A stretch of DNA of 64,000 nt from Diadophis punctatus similis (taxonomy: Eukaryota > Chordata > Lepidosauria > Squamata > Dipsadidae). Numbering within the stretch: position 1 is the stretch's first letter; every line of letters starts with the position of its first letter. Positions 10,353-22,014 of the stretch are shown here, piece by piece. Position numbers and translations under genes: made by a program. Location of the stretch: NCBI GenBank assembly GCA_023053685.1, contig JALIGW010000010.1, forward strand, positions 9,093,012 to 9,157,011, written 5' to 3'. Under the pieces are notes generated by a model. That model made no database searches. It had not been told where the DNA came from and saw nothing but the letters and a program-made list of their open reading frames with translations.

Positions 10353-13300
10353 ACAAGCCAGTAGCAAGAGCCCGCGAAATGGCCCTGAAGGGCGTGGAAG
10401 TCGTTGAGGTCGCCCCCCCAGGCGGGGAGGAGCTGGGACCTCTGACCAACCCAAGGGACAGCTACAGCGAATCAGACGATGATTCCTCGGTAGGTCTACC
10501 CACGGGGCCCCTCAACCTCCCAGTAGAACTAAGGGTACCATCATCCGGCGCCCAGGGGAACATGCTGGCCCTTTTGGATTCGGGGTGTACTAGATGTGTA
10601 ATTAGCCCAGAAGTGGTGGAGAAAATGGGATTGAGACTGACATCCATGAAAGTGCCCATTGCCTTCTGCCAGTTGGATGGATCGGTGGCTGGGGGGGGGC
10701 TGCCCATTTTGAGACTGAGCCAGTGGAAATGAGCATAGGGGACCACCAAGAGACCCTAAGTTTTATAGTGGCCCCTGGGATGGAGCACCCCCTCATACTT
10801 GGGTTACCATGGCTAAGAAAATGCAACCCCGACGTAGATTGCTGCACGGGGATACTGCACATCCGTTATGACCAACAGGGGGAGCCGTTCCACGAGCCAG
10901 AGCAGATGGAGGAACAAGCAGCAATAGGGGCCGAACGCATAACAGGGGAGGAGAGAATACCTAAGGAATACTGGGACTTGAAGGGGGCTTTCAGTGAGAG
11001 AACATCAGACATGCTGCCCCCCCCCCCATCAGCCCACATACTGCAGTATAGAGATATTGCCAGGGGCGACACTCCCCAAACCAAAAATTTATGACATGAC
11101 CCCCCGCGAGTTGGATGAACTGCGAAATTTCATTGACAAAAACCTGAAACGGGGGTTCATCCAGCCAGCAAGGCCACGAGTGGCTGCCCCCGTACTTTTC
11201 TGAGATAAAAAAGATGGCTCTCTATGCTTATGTGTTGACTACAAGAACTTGAATGCCATTTGCGTGGAAAACATATACCCCCCTACCTCTGATGGACATG
11301 TTAGCCCATTTGGCAAAGGGAAGGATTTTTACTAAGTTGGACATGAGGGAGGCCTACTACCGAGTCAGAATTAAGGAGGGCGATGAGTGGAAGACCGCTT
11401 TCAACTGCCCCCTGGGTTGCTTCCAATTTCGAGTGCTCCCTTTTGGCTTACAGGGGGCACCAGTCGTATTTATGCAACTGATCAACGAAGTACTCCATGA
11501 GCACCTTTATAAGGGGTTTTTGGTTTATCTTGATGATATTTTCATTTATACGGATACAATGGAAGAACACGTGAAACTGGTGCGATCGGTCCTAAAGAAG
11601 CTTAAGGCTGCCGAACTCTATGCCAAGTTGTCAAAGTGTGAGTTCCATCAAAGCAAAATTGACTATTTGGGTTATCGCATATCACATGAGGGTATTGAAA
11701 TGGACCCTGAGAAGGTACGAGCAGTCCTGGAGTGGGCAGCCCCTCGCACCCGTAAGCAATTGCAGAGCTTCCTGGGCTTTGCCAACTTTTATCGCCAATT
11801 CATCCCCTCTTTTGCACAAATTGCGTTGCCAATCACTAATCTCCTAAAAACTAAAGGAGACGCCAAGCCTAAACCTAGTAGGCCCTTAGATTGGACTATG
11901 GAATGCCAAGCAGCTTTTGAGAAGCTCAAACGCCTATTTGTGGCCGAACCGGTCCTCAAGCACCCGGACATGGATGCCCCTTTTGTGGTTCAGGCCCATG
12001 CCAGTGACGTGGCCGTGGGAGCAGTACTACTGCAAGCCAATGCTGATGGAGTCTTACAACCCTGTGCCTACACCTCCAGGAAGTTAACGGAAACCAAGAG
12101 GAGGTGGGCCATTTGGGAAAAAGAAGCTTTTGCTGTCCGATGGGCCCTACTGACCTGGAGGCATTTCCTCGAAGGCGCCAAACACCCCTTTGAGGTGTGG
12201 ACTGATCATAAAAACTTAGAAGCCCTGAAAACCCCTAGAAAGCTGTCACCTAAACAGGCCCGCTGGGCGCAGCATTTTAACCGATTTAATTTCTCCCTAC
12301 GCTACCTACCTGGGGGAAAGAATTTTATGGCTGACGCTTTGTCTACATTGCCACAGTACAACAGCACTAGACAGGAAATAGTCCGACCTGTGATCCCTTC
12401 TAAGCAATTGGCAGCTCCAGTAGTTATCCGGGCTCAAAAGAATATGGGGTCAGACCTGTCAGCTGACCTAAACTCTCAACTCGCGAACGCACTGAAAATG
12501 GATGAATGGTTTCTGTCCCATTCAAATGACTGCACCATTCGCGACGGCCTAGCCTGGGTGGGAGCTAAGCTTTATGTCGCAGCCCAAGTGAGGGAATTAG
12601 TGCTGCAAAAGGCCCATGACTCAAAGGTCGCAGGTCACTTTGGATTTGTGAAAACGTTACATTTAGTAAAGAGACAATTTGGGTGGCCCTCATTGAAAAA
12701 GGACATCGAAGCATATGTTGCTAGTTGCCCAATCTGTGCCTCAGCTAAGAGGCCACCCAGAAAGCCACAAGGACTGCTCCAAAATGTTGCTAGACCAGGG
12801 ACCCATGGAAAGAAATATCCATGGATTTCGTTGTCGAGTTACCTGAGAGTGGAGGAAATACAGTCATTTGGGTGATCACTGATCTTTTTCCAAGCAGGTC
12901 CATTTTGTACCTTGCTCCAAGATTCCATCTGCAAAGGTGTTGGCTAAACTGTTTATTCAGCATGTATACAGACTACACGGAGTACCTGAACGGATAATCT
13001 CAGATAGAGGTGTCCAATTCACCTCCCAGTTTTGGAAGGAATTTCTCACCTTGTTAGGCTCCACCCAGGGCTTAAGCTCCACCCATCACCCCCAGACCAA
13101 TGGGGCTTGTGAGAGAGCTAACTCAGTCCTGGAGCAATACCTCAGGTGTTATATTAATTACCAACAAGATGATTGGGCTGACTTGCTACCTTTTGCAGAG
13201 GTGGCCTATAATAACTCTGTTCATAGTAGCACAGGCTTTTCCCCATTCAGGGTGGTCTGGCCAGGACTTTGTACCCATCCCTGAATTGCTGCAAGAAAAA

Positions 13301-13849
13301 CCGCAGATCCCTTCATTAAAGGAGCTGATCAAACAGCTTCAGTTGGTCTGGCCGGTGACTCGCAAAGCACTAGACGATGCTCACCAGGCCCATAAGAAAA
13401 AGGCTGACAAGAAAAGAGTTAAACCTAAGGAATACCAAGTCGATGATAAAGTTTTCTTGTCTACAAAATACCTACAGACTACCCAGAAGTCGAAAAAACT
13501 TGGTCCTTTTCCTATTGTGAAGATTGTAAACCCGGTAGCTGTCCAATTGGACCTTCCAAAAACCCTTCGAAGGATTCACCCTGTGTTTCACGTTAGCCTT
13601 TTGAAACCTGAACACATCTCCTCGCTTTGGCCTACCCCGACCCCTCCTCTGGTCCCTTTGCTCATTGAGGGGGAACAACATTTTGAAGTTAAAGAAATTT
13701 TAGACTCTAGGAAACATAGGGGCAAACTCCAATATTTAGTAGCCTGGAAACATTTCCCCTCCTCACATTCTGAATGGGTCGATGACCGGGCTGTCAGGGC
13801 TCCCAAAGCAATTCAATTGTTCCGGTCCAAATATCCTGATAAGCCATAA
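10353..13849 (+). pseudogene. Gypsy pol: protease, RT, RNase H, integrase, chromodomain
   Basis: Pol is readable end to end in several frames. Protease: LLDSGCTRCVIS at about 10565, with the DSG active site. A frameshift follows near 10730 and another near 11090. RT: open frame 11253-12875 with VYLDDIFIY intact, then RNase H (VVQAHASDVA, WEKEAFAV, VWTDHKNLE; the first Asp is His) and the integrase zinc domain (GHFGF ... CPICASAK). A frameshift near 12830 breaks the integrase core; it continues at 12937-13284 (ISDRGVQFTS; NGACERANSVLEQ) and 13100-13849. The last 60 or so residues (FEVKEILDSRKHRGKLQYLV ... WVDD) are a chromodomain, a module that in such elements is thought to steer integration toward modified chromatin. 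Confidence 0.9.
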
Positions 13850-13938
13850 TTGCTCTCCTATGTATTTGTTGTCAAATGTGGTTGCTGTTTTGTCTTTATC
13901 TTTCCCTAAGACTAACGTCCCTGTTGCAGGAGGGCTGA

Positions 13939-14415
13939 ATGTCAGCCTCCGAAAGTCATGCTTGCTTCGGCTGTCATAGCAACGCTGGGAGGGGTGGTTG
14001 GGATAGGTATTTGGGTGGGGGCTGGGAAGCTGCTGGAGATGTCCCTGTTTATCTTTGAAAGGGGAGGGAAGTTCTCACAAGTTCTACCAAGCCTCAGAGA
14101 CATGTTTATTGCCTGCTCAAGGTCAACGGCTTCATCGGACCAGATGTGGCTGGGCGGGCGGTAGTGTGCCCACATGACACCTTGGCACATGAGGATTGGA
14201 TGATTTGCCCAGGGGGGGTTATGAGGGAGGGTTTTGGGATGCTTTGTATATGCATTTTTGCACGCTTTTGGTTTAGAACTTGCTTTCCTTTTGTTGCTAT
14301 CACTTCTTGTCTAGTAAAATTACTCATCTCTATAAACATGGAGTTGGGGTTTTTATTTCCTGGACTTTGAATGGAGGCACACCTGACAGCATGTCATTGA
14401 TTCTCAGTTTTTGAA
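13939..14415 (+). repeat. 3' LTR of the gypsy element
   Basis: Starts TGTCAGCCTCCGAAAG after a purine-rich tract and matches the two parts of the 5' LTR almost throughout. CCTGACA at about 14390 is followed by GCATG, which also precedes the 5' LTR; however the similarity to the 5' LTR runs on for about 30 more bases, so the true end is open. Confidence 0.85.
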
Positions 14416-15064
14416 TTTTCTTATAGACATATCTAAGTAATTCCAATATAGCATTTACATTTACACACTTTGGTAACTTTGCATATCTAAATAATTTTTC
14501 CAAAAGGATGACTACTGACACTGAACAGAATTATTTACTTATTAACACATTATCACATGCTATCTTAAAAGTTGCCAAAATAGTCTGCAATTGATCAAAA
14601 TAAAATTATAAATCAAAACATCAAATCAAAAGTGCATTTATTTGCTTTATACTTCTGCAAACCCTAGTTTTACCATGCATGGTAGCATCTTGCTTTAGGG
14701 ATTCTGCCATTACAAGATCTTTCACTTTCCTACTGAAAAGAAGAAAAGCAATTTAATTTTTATTTATTTTTTTTAAATATAAATTTAAAATTATAAAATT
14801 ATTTTTGTAAATGCTAAAAATGCATTTATGAATTATGACTCCTGGAAAAAAAATTCTAGGAAAATCTGAAAGAAACTCATCATGTTGTGGCTAAAAAAAG
14901 GTTATTTCCTAAATAAATATAGGTAGAAAGAGTAAATAATTGGAAAGCTGCTTCCAGGTCTTCTTATTTATTAGAGCAAAAATACTTTAAGAAAGAAAAT
15001 AAAGAAATTGTGCATGGCAGCAATTCTAGTATTGGGACTTTTTTCTTTATTTAACTGCTTAAAG
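14416..15064. other. AT-rich stretch, nothing assigned
   Basis: No meaningful open frame and no recognised repeat. Confidence 0.5.
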
Positions 15065-15789
15065 TAGGGGTGTCAAACTCAAGGCCCACGGGCCAGATCT
15101 GGCCCACAATGTGGTTAGATGTGGCCTGCAGAGCCACCCTGGAAACAGCGAAGGACCAGCCCACAATGCCTTGGCCCGGCCCAGGCTGACCGGGCGCTGA
15201 TCTACAACCTGGCAGCGGCCATCCGGGCCAGAACGCAGCCAGCCTTAGATCCACGAGGCCAGCCTGGAGCCAGCAAGGGGCTACTCCCACCCCTGCTCTG
15301 CCCCCTAGGCACATGCATAGGAGGCGGCAAGCATGCACTGGGCCTGGCGTCCCTGGGGACTATCTTGCCCTGCAGGCTCACTGTGTTCTGAGCACTTCTA
15401 TTTCACTCAGGACGCCAGCACTTGTTGCCTCCTGTGTGCATGTCCAGGGGACGGGGCTGAGGCAGTGGATCAGTCTCTCGCTGGCTCCAGGGTAGCTGCA
15501 CAGATCAGATTTAAGGCTGACCACATTCAGGCCTGGAGGACCGCCACAAGTTGTAGATCAGCACCCAGTCAGCCTGGGCTGGGCTGAGGTGATGTAGGCC
15601 AGTCCTTTGCTGTTTTCCATGGGCCAGAGGGAGAGTTTGGCAGTGCTGCAGATGGCCATGGCTTTCCTATGCGGGGGCTGGGGCAGTGCCAGTGAAAAGG
15701 AAGCCTTGCGGTCTGCGAGGCCAGGCTCAAAATGGGACGATGAGATACAGGGGCCAGGCAAGAAAGTAGTGATCAGATACAGGGAGAAA

Positions 15790-17828
15790 GATTAAAGACA
15801 CAGAGGTGAAACAAATATTTAATAAAAGCTTTAAAACGTAGAAAGCCTGGAAGAGATTTAACAACTACTTGAAAAGTGATTATTGGGAGAAATTACCTTT
15901 TTATTTTTATTTCAATCCCCCTCAATCTGTTTGACAATCAGCTGTTTGATGCTGTTTAATGTTGGAATTGGGAGTAAGGGAGCCATCTACTGGAGGAAAA
16001 AGAGCATTACAATGAGGGAACTTAAATAAAAGTGACAATTGTTTAACACAAATAAATGAAAGAAGAGAAAGTAAACAACATCTGGAAGGCCACCTGACCT
16101 TGATTCTATTTTGGTAGGCGACTTGGATGTTTGGAAACATTTAGTGAGCTCTCTGACAATCTCTAAGACAAATTGAACTGCAAATAAATATATCTCTATT
16201 AAAACTGTTTACTGAATGGTGGACTTGAAAGACTGGAGGAAATTCGGCAGATCAATGTGGATTTGAATTACTTAAGCTACCTGATAGAACATCCTACGAG
16301 ATAAAAAAAAGGAAGGTGATAGAAGAAAAAAGAAAAGAAGAAAAACTAAATAAGACTTTAAAATTTGGACAATTGGGAAGAAGCAAATTGGAAAATTACA
16401 AGGACTGTAAATCACCAAATAACTTTTAAGGACTATAAACGTAGGGGACTTGGAGGTACAATTCTGGGATTTGATTAAATTTTAGTAATTTTGGAGTTTC
16501 CAGATATTGGGACATTGGAGCCCTAGGGGTGTATGGAGTAATTTTTAATATACTAAATTATTGCAAAATGACTCAACAGGCGACAATTGAGGTGTATGAA
16601 GAAATGTTATTGATGCTTAAAAGTTTATATGAAACTGTGACAAAGAATCATAAGGAGATAATGGGATTGTCCAAAGAGAAAGATGTGAGTGTAGAAGACC
16701 CTCAACAAAAGGGGGTGGGGAGATGAACATAATACTCAGAAAACAGATGAGAAACCAGAAGGATGGGGGAGAACACAAAACAAAACAAATTGCAAGAAGA
16801 TGAAGACATTGAAGGGAGAAAAATAATAAGTATGAATCAAATAGATAATTTTTAAGAGTTTACAATAGAACAGGGGGGGAAAAGGGAAGTCTCCCAAAAA
16901 TAATGAAAGGACTATGGATGGGTGCTCAAATGATGCAGCAGAAGGAGACAGGGGGTAAGCCAGAGGGAATATTTAGTTGGTATAAAAATGGTAGAAGGAG
17001 AAATGAGATCTCAAGAGAGAAATATAAAAGAGGGAACCAAAAAGTCAATAAATGATGAAGTCTCAAAAAGAATAAGAGATGAGGGACAGAGATAAAGTAC
17101 CTCTCAATATAGTGAATGTATTAGAGATTAAAAGAAGAAGAAAATACAAATGGGAAAAACAATAGAACATATATAGATAGATAATAGAATTTACTATAAT
17201 CATAAGCAAATTAAGGTTAGAAGGTGGAAGTCTATGATGTGGTAACCTAACTGTATTATTATTATTAAGGATGTGTTAAAATATATTGAAACTTATAATT
17301 TTAGAGGATTGGTGATATAATCCCGGGATTGATTAAATTTGGTTAATGATTGGTCTTACTGGTGTTTTTAAACAATTGGGATATTGGATTTATGGTGGAA
17401 TATTGAGTAATTTCTAAAATATTAAAATACTAGTGGTTACATGGACTGCATTTATGCTGATACATATTAACAGATTAACAGAGTTGGAAGGGATCTTGCA
17501 GGTCATCTAGTCCAACCCCCTGCTCAAGCAGGAGACCCTACATCTACCTCTACCTAGGATCGAACTCACAACCTCCCGATTGTGAGGCAAGAGCTCCACC
17601 TCTAGACCACAGATGTTTAACAGGGGATAACAAACATACTGCATGAAGAAATGTTATTGAAGCTTATAAGTACAATGTGCAGGTTAAAGTCAGAAGTTGG
17701 AAGACTAGGATTAGGTATACCTAATTGTATTATTATTGCTAGCATTATGTAAATATATATATTGACCCAGTCAATACACTGTTTTCAAAATATGTATGGA
17801 TGTTAAAAGAAAATTACAAATAAAACAT
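15790..17828 (+). mobile_element. Second L1-derived element without ORF2
   Basis: AT-rich DNA unlike its GC-rich surroundings, with the same build as 5167-8223: a leader, a short ORF1-like frame, then non-coding DNA ending ATGTTAAAAGAAAATTACAA and a dinucleotide tail. The short frame starts at ATG 16567 and runs to 16726 (MTQQATIEVYEEMLLMLKSL...), an acidic helical start, then stops. No endonuclease or RT is present. The left edge is approximate. A SINE is nested at 17463-17620. Confidence 0.45.
17463..17620 (-). mobile_element. SINE with tRNA-like head and CR1-like tail
   Basis: On the minus strand a tRNA-like head comes first (about 17620-17545: GGTCTAGAGGTGGAGCTCTT, then GTGAGTTCGATCCTAGG, a near-consensus box B). 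A CR1 3' end follows directly (17540-17463: CCTGCTTGAGCAGGGGGTTG, GACTAGATGACCTGCAAG) and ends in the CTGTTAAT-type repeat of CR1. The two parts together, about 158 bp, have the design of a SINE moved by CR1, like the tRNA/CR1 SINEs described from turtles. Whether this one is named is unknown to me. Confidence 0.65.
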
Positions 17829-17931
17829 GTGTGTGTGTGTGTGTGTGTGTGTACACACACATACACACACACACACATACACACATACATACATACATAC
17901 ATACATACATACATACATACACATACATACA
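17829..17931. repeat. (TG)n(AC)n(ATAC)n microsatellite
   Basis: Successive TG, AC and ATAC runs at the 3' side of the L1-derived element. Confidence 0.95.
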
Positions 17932-18837
17932 AGGGGAGCGGGAGAGACTGGCAGCACTTCCCTTTTACTGGGACAGCCCTTGCCCCCCATTGGAAAACTC
18001 ATGCCCAGCACCTACCCCTGGCGCCTGTGGGCTCCCACTTCTTTGCAACCCACCAGGCAGGAGTTCCACTGGCAAAGCTGGTCCAGGTTTCCCAATCTGC
18101 CAGTAGAGGAAAGGCTGCCGGAGCCCTGTGGTGCCTGCGGATGGGGCTTGGCCAGGGGCATCCACAGGTGAGGCTGCAACTCATTGCATCTGGAGAGCAC
18201 CAGAGGGCAGAGGTGAGTTTGGGGTGAGCTGGAGGGACTGTGCCCTGCTTGGGTGGGTAGATTGGAGAGAGACAGCAGCCTGGGCGTCTGGTGAGGGAGC
18301 CTCTGGGAATGTGCAGAGGGGCTCACTTCCTTTGCCTGGGTTGGGGTCTGCAACCGAGAAGCCCCGCCATGGTTTTCCAATGGGGGGTGGTCCCAGTGAA
18401 AGGGAGGCCTTGCGGATTGCAAGGCCAGGACAGCGAGCAGGATACAGAGGCTCTGGTGTGGGTGCGGCACTGATCTATTCTACAACCTGGTGGTAGCCAT
18501 CCGGGCCGGAACACAGTCAGCCCTAGACCTGACTCGAGAGGTCACCCTGCTGCCCCCCCGGGCATGCTCACAGGAGGCAGTGAGTACATATGGGGGCCTG
18601 GCATCCCTGGGGACCATCTTGCCCTGCAGGCAGAATGCATTCTGAGCACCTCTCTTTCACCCAGGATGCCAGCACTCGCCGCCTCCTGTGTGCATGCCCA
18701 GGGTGTGGGGCCGAGGCAACGGGGTGGTTTCTTGATGGCTCCAGGATGGCCATGCAGGTCGGATCTAAGGCTGACCATGTCCCGGCCCAGATGGCCACAC
18801 CAAGTTGTAGATCAGTCCGAAATGGTGTAGGGACTCC

Positions 18838-18905
18838 TGCTTGAGCGGGGGGTTGGACTAGATGACCTACAAGGTCCCTTCCAACTCTAATAATCTGTAA
18901 TCTGT
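18838..18905 (+). repeat. CR1 3'-terminal fragment
   Basis: CCTGCTTGAGCGGGGGGTTG, GACTAGATGACCTACAAG and GTCCCTTCCAACTC, ending in a short TAATCTG repeat, is the terminal part of CR1 or of a CR1-tailed SINE. Confidence 0.75.
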
Positions 18906-20712
18906 AATCAGCGCTGGGCCCGCATCAACACCTCCATGCACCGCTCACCAGCCTGGCCTCACAGCCCCCTTTCACTGGGACCACCCCACCCCTGCGTCAG
19001 AAAGCCATGGTCAGTGGCAGCGCTGCCAATCTCTCCCCACACCCTCATCCCTTCCTGAGCACGGAGGAAGCTTGGGATGGCATGAAAAGTGTTTGCAAGC
19101 CGACGAGACTTTAGGACAGTGAAATCCCTTGATTCAAGCCTCCCATCAGCTTGCAAACACCTTTTGTATTGTCCCAATCTCAGCATGAAAAGTGTTTGCA
19201 AGCCGATGAGACTTTGGGGCAGTGAAATTCCCTTTCTTGAAACCTCCTATCGGCTTGTAAACACTCTTCATGCTGAGATTGGAACAGTGTGAAAGGCTTC
19301 CTGCCAGCCAAAACGGGGTGCAGGGGCCTCCAGAGGCCTCCCCCGGCCCATTGCTGGCTGAAATGGAGTGTCTGTGGGCCAGATCCGGCCCTCTGAGTCT
19401 CCGTTTGACCCTCCACGAGCCTTCCCCAGCCTGTTACAGGCTGAAATGGAGCCTCCATGGGCCGCATCTGGCCCTCTGAAGCTCCAATTAGCCTTCTCCG
19501 CAGACTATGCCTGCTTTCCTAGCCTCCTGGATTCCATTTACTCCTCCCCACCCCATTTCCCATGACTTTACTGTACTTACTTTTCAAAGAGCTCCAGAAA
19601 AGCTTGACCCATGTGGCAGAGAAGTCAAACTCTTTCATTCAGAAGCCTATGAAGCTGTAAGAACATGAGATGTAAGGAAAACAGCTTTCCCCATTTGAAT
19701 AAAAGACTGGCTTCTCTGACATGAGGGCCTGCAGGCTTAGTTTGGGCCCAGTCTGGCCAGCAATGAGCAGCTTCCTGTTTGCTGCTGACTGGCTAGTTCG
19801 AATGAGCAGCTTCAGGGATTGGGGCATGGCAGTCAATCAACAAGGGGCTTGCAGTTCAGCCCAATGAGGCAAAGGAAGCAAGCTCCTCGTTGATTGGCTG
19901 CTGCTGCTGTCTCAATCCCTGAAGCTGTCCTGCAGCAAGAGGCCTTTTCTACTACTAGAGGCCTGCTGGTCCCATGGCCCCAAGCCAAATTCTTTTATCA
20001 GAAGCTGGCAAAAATGTTTTCCTTAGATTTCACATTCTTACAGCTTTGCCATCATCTGAATAAAACACTTTGGCTTCTCTGCCAGTGGGTCAGCCCCTTC
20101 TGGAGCTCTGGAGATCTTCAAAAAGTAAATAATACATGGGAAATGGGGTGGGGAGGAGTAAGTGGAATCTGTGACACTAAGCAAAGCAGACCCAGTCTGT
20201 GGAGACCCGGCGGGGCAGGATGCAGGGGAGAAGCAATTGTGGGGACCCCAGGGGAGCATGAGGTATCTCAGTGGGTTGGGGGAGGCCTTGGATGGCCTGC
20301 TCCAGCACTAGGCCCTGCATGCTCTTCCCCACTCTGAGATTCCTCATGTGCATTTAATGACCTGCGCATTCGATTAACAAATGCATTGGGGAAAGCAGGG
20401 AGTGATCACGTTCATTTAACGTGATTCAATCAAATGAATCCTCAGGTTACGAATGTAATTGGCAGGCTCTATTACATTCGTAACTCGAGGATTACCTGTG
20501 TAATGAGAGTGAGTGAGGGTCTCAGGGAAGTCCTGCCTTAGCACTTGGCCAGCACAGGTGCCCCTCCTGACATGAGTCCCGTGTCATGCCCACCATGCCC
20601 ACCCCCACCATGCCCACCCCCACCCCTGCCTCCCCTCCCCCCTCCCCCTGGCTCTCTGAGGTTAAACACAACCCTGATGCGGCCCTCAATGAAATCGAGT
20701 TTGACACCCCTG

Positions 20713-21171
20713 GTTTAGACACTATTAAGACTGCAGTAGTTCTAATTGTTATTGGGAGAATGATCTTAGATGACAGGGGAAGAGCCATAGCCAGGCAAAT
20801 AGTTGGATAAGAGGCTGCTTAGCCCACAAAATGTCAGGAAAGCAAAAGTCTTAGACAGGACTCACCTTAGTAGCTTGGGATTTAAAAGAGATAGAAAAAT
20901 GTAGTTTTAAGATTCTGTTAATGTAGCCTTACAATGAAGTAGAATTAATTCATCTGATCATGCTTCCTGTTTGGACTATATCAGAAGACTGACAGTAGTA
21001 CATCATGATTTCTCTTTATCACATATTCTTTGAACTATTCATTCAGAAAAAAAGCACATATTGCACTACTCAGTCTTATTGGTTGTCACTGTACACAGGT
21101 TTAAACAGAACATATTGCACAAATTAACATAATCTCCATAACTTCTAGAATTATGATTTCTTCATGATTCA
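20713..21171. other. Unassigned spacer
   Basis: AT-rich, no open frame of note, no recognised repeat. Confidence 0.5.
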
Positions 21172-21179
21172 CACTAACT

Positions 21180-21313
21180 TAAGGTGACCAGACGTCCCGC
21201 TTTTGGCGGGACAGACACGCTTTTCAAGCGTGTGTCCCACGTCCCGCATTCTTTCCAAAAAGTCACGCTTTTTTGGAAAGAATGCCGAAACAGCGGGACG
21301 TCTGGTCACCTTA
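21180..21313. repeat. 134-bp foldback unit at the left end
   Basis: The first 22 bases recur perfectly inverted at 21292-21313 (GCGGGACGTCTGGTCACCTT), and an inner hairpin pairs GCATTCTTTCCAAA with TTTGGAAAGAATGC. The unit is thus a self-contained mini-element at one end of the larger one. Confidence 0.85.
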
Positions 21314-21888
21314 GAAGGGGAAGCACAAAAGAGAGGTACTACCACCAAAATAAAAACCGGAAGCAAGTCGGGCAAAGCGGAATTTCAGCGAGCCGGCTGC
21401 CTGCTGGGGAGAGGGAGAAGGGGGGCTGCTCCTCCTCTCCTTCCCCTGCTCCATCCCTAGCCCCGCCCTCGGAGGCGCCGCTGCTGTTGGGATGCGGGTG
21501 GAGGGGTGAGGGACGAGGAGCCGTCGCCGCTGCCGTCGTCTCAGAAAAAGGGGGTTGAGGCACCGCTGTGGACTCGGAGTGGCGGTTTGAGCTCACGAGC
21601 GGCCCCTCCGGCGGCGCAAACAGCCCTTCCTCGTCCCCCTCCCCTTCCTTCCCCCCGTCGCCTCGCTGCCGCCGTTGCCCTGGAGCCCGCCATGGACCTA
21701 GCCCCGAGCCCGCCATGGGCTGCTGCGGGAGCGCTGCCTCGCAGGTAAGCTGCCGGCTGCCTCCTTTCCCCGCCTCCCGCCTCCCGTTCGTCGCTTGCCA
21801 GCCCAAGCCACTGCCGGCTCCCGAAGGGGAGGCGGGAGGCGAGGAAAGGCCTCCCGCCTCCCCCCCCACCTGGACGCTGACATTTGCG

Positions 21889-21955
21889 TTGTTTTGCCCT
21901 CTGCGCATGCGCAGCATTCTGCGCATGCGCAGAGGGCAAAACTCAAATGGCGGCG
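21889..21955. promoter_or_regulatory. Palindromic NRF1/YY1-like motif module
   Basis: Two perfect TGCGCATGCGCA sites (21902-21913, 21920-21931) fit the known NRF1 consensus and lie in an inverted repeat of TTTTGCCCTCT and AGAGGGCAAAA, followed by ATGGCGGC, the core of the YY1 site. Function is inference from motif only. Confidence 0.4.
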
Positions 21956-22014
21956 CCCAGGTGGGCCCACCCCCGTCCCGCTTTAAAAAAAAATCTGGTC
22001 ACTTTACACTAACT

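Larger units (their letters stand above)
15065..20712. mobile_element. Large hAT-like element with nested insertions
   Basis: The ends are inverted copies: TAGGGGTGTCAAACTC at 15065 and GAGTTTGACACCCCTG ending at 20712. The flanking 8 bases (GCTTAAAG and GTTTAGAC) agree at five positions, as expected for an old 8-bp duplication. The interior is GC-rich with repeated internal blocks, for example GATCTACAACCTGG at about 15199 and a related block at 18471, and a duplicated GTGTTTGCAAGCCGA segment near 19090 and 19191. No transposase ORF is seen. An L1-derived element (15790-17828) and a CR1 3' tail are nested in it. A right-end fragment of the same family lies at 44752-44850. Confidence 0.7.
21180..22006. 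mobile_element. Non-autonomous DNA transposon, TAAGGTGACC family
   Basis: The left end TAAGGTGACCAGACGTCCCG and the right end TCTGGTCACTTTA are inverted, and the element is flanked by a perfect 8-bp duplication CACTAACT (21172-21179 and 22007-22014). An 8-bp duplication fits the hAT superfamily; the terminal bases are unusual for it. The middle is a CpG-rich block, and the many long overlapping frames in it are compositional. It shares its termini with 23934-25201. No transposase is present. Confidence 0.85.

Noticed and set aside
17545..17620. A tRNA gene
   Set aside because: Box B is good, but no acceptor stem closes, and it is joined to a CR1-like tail; a SINE fits better.
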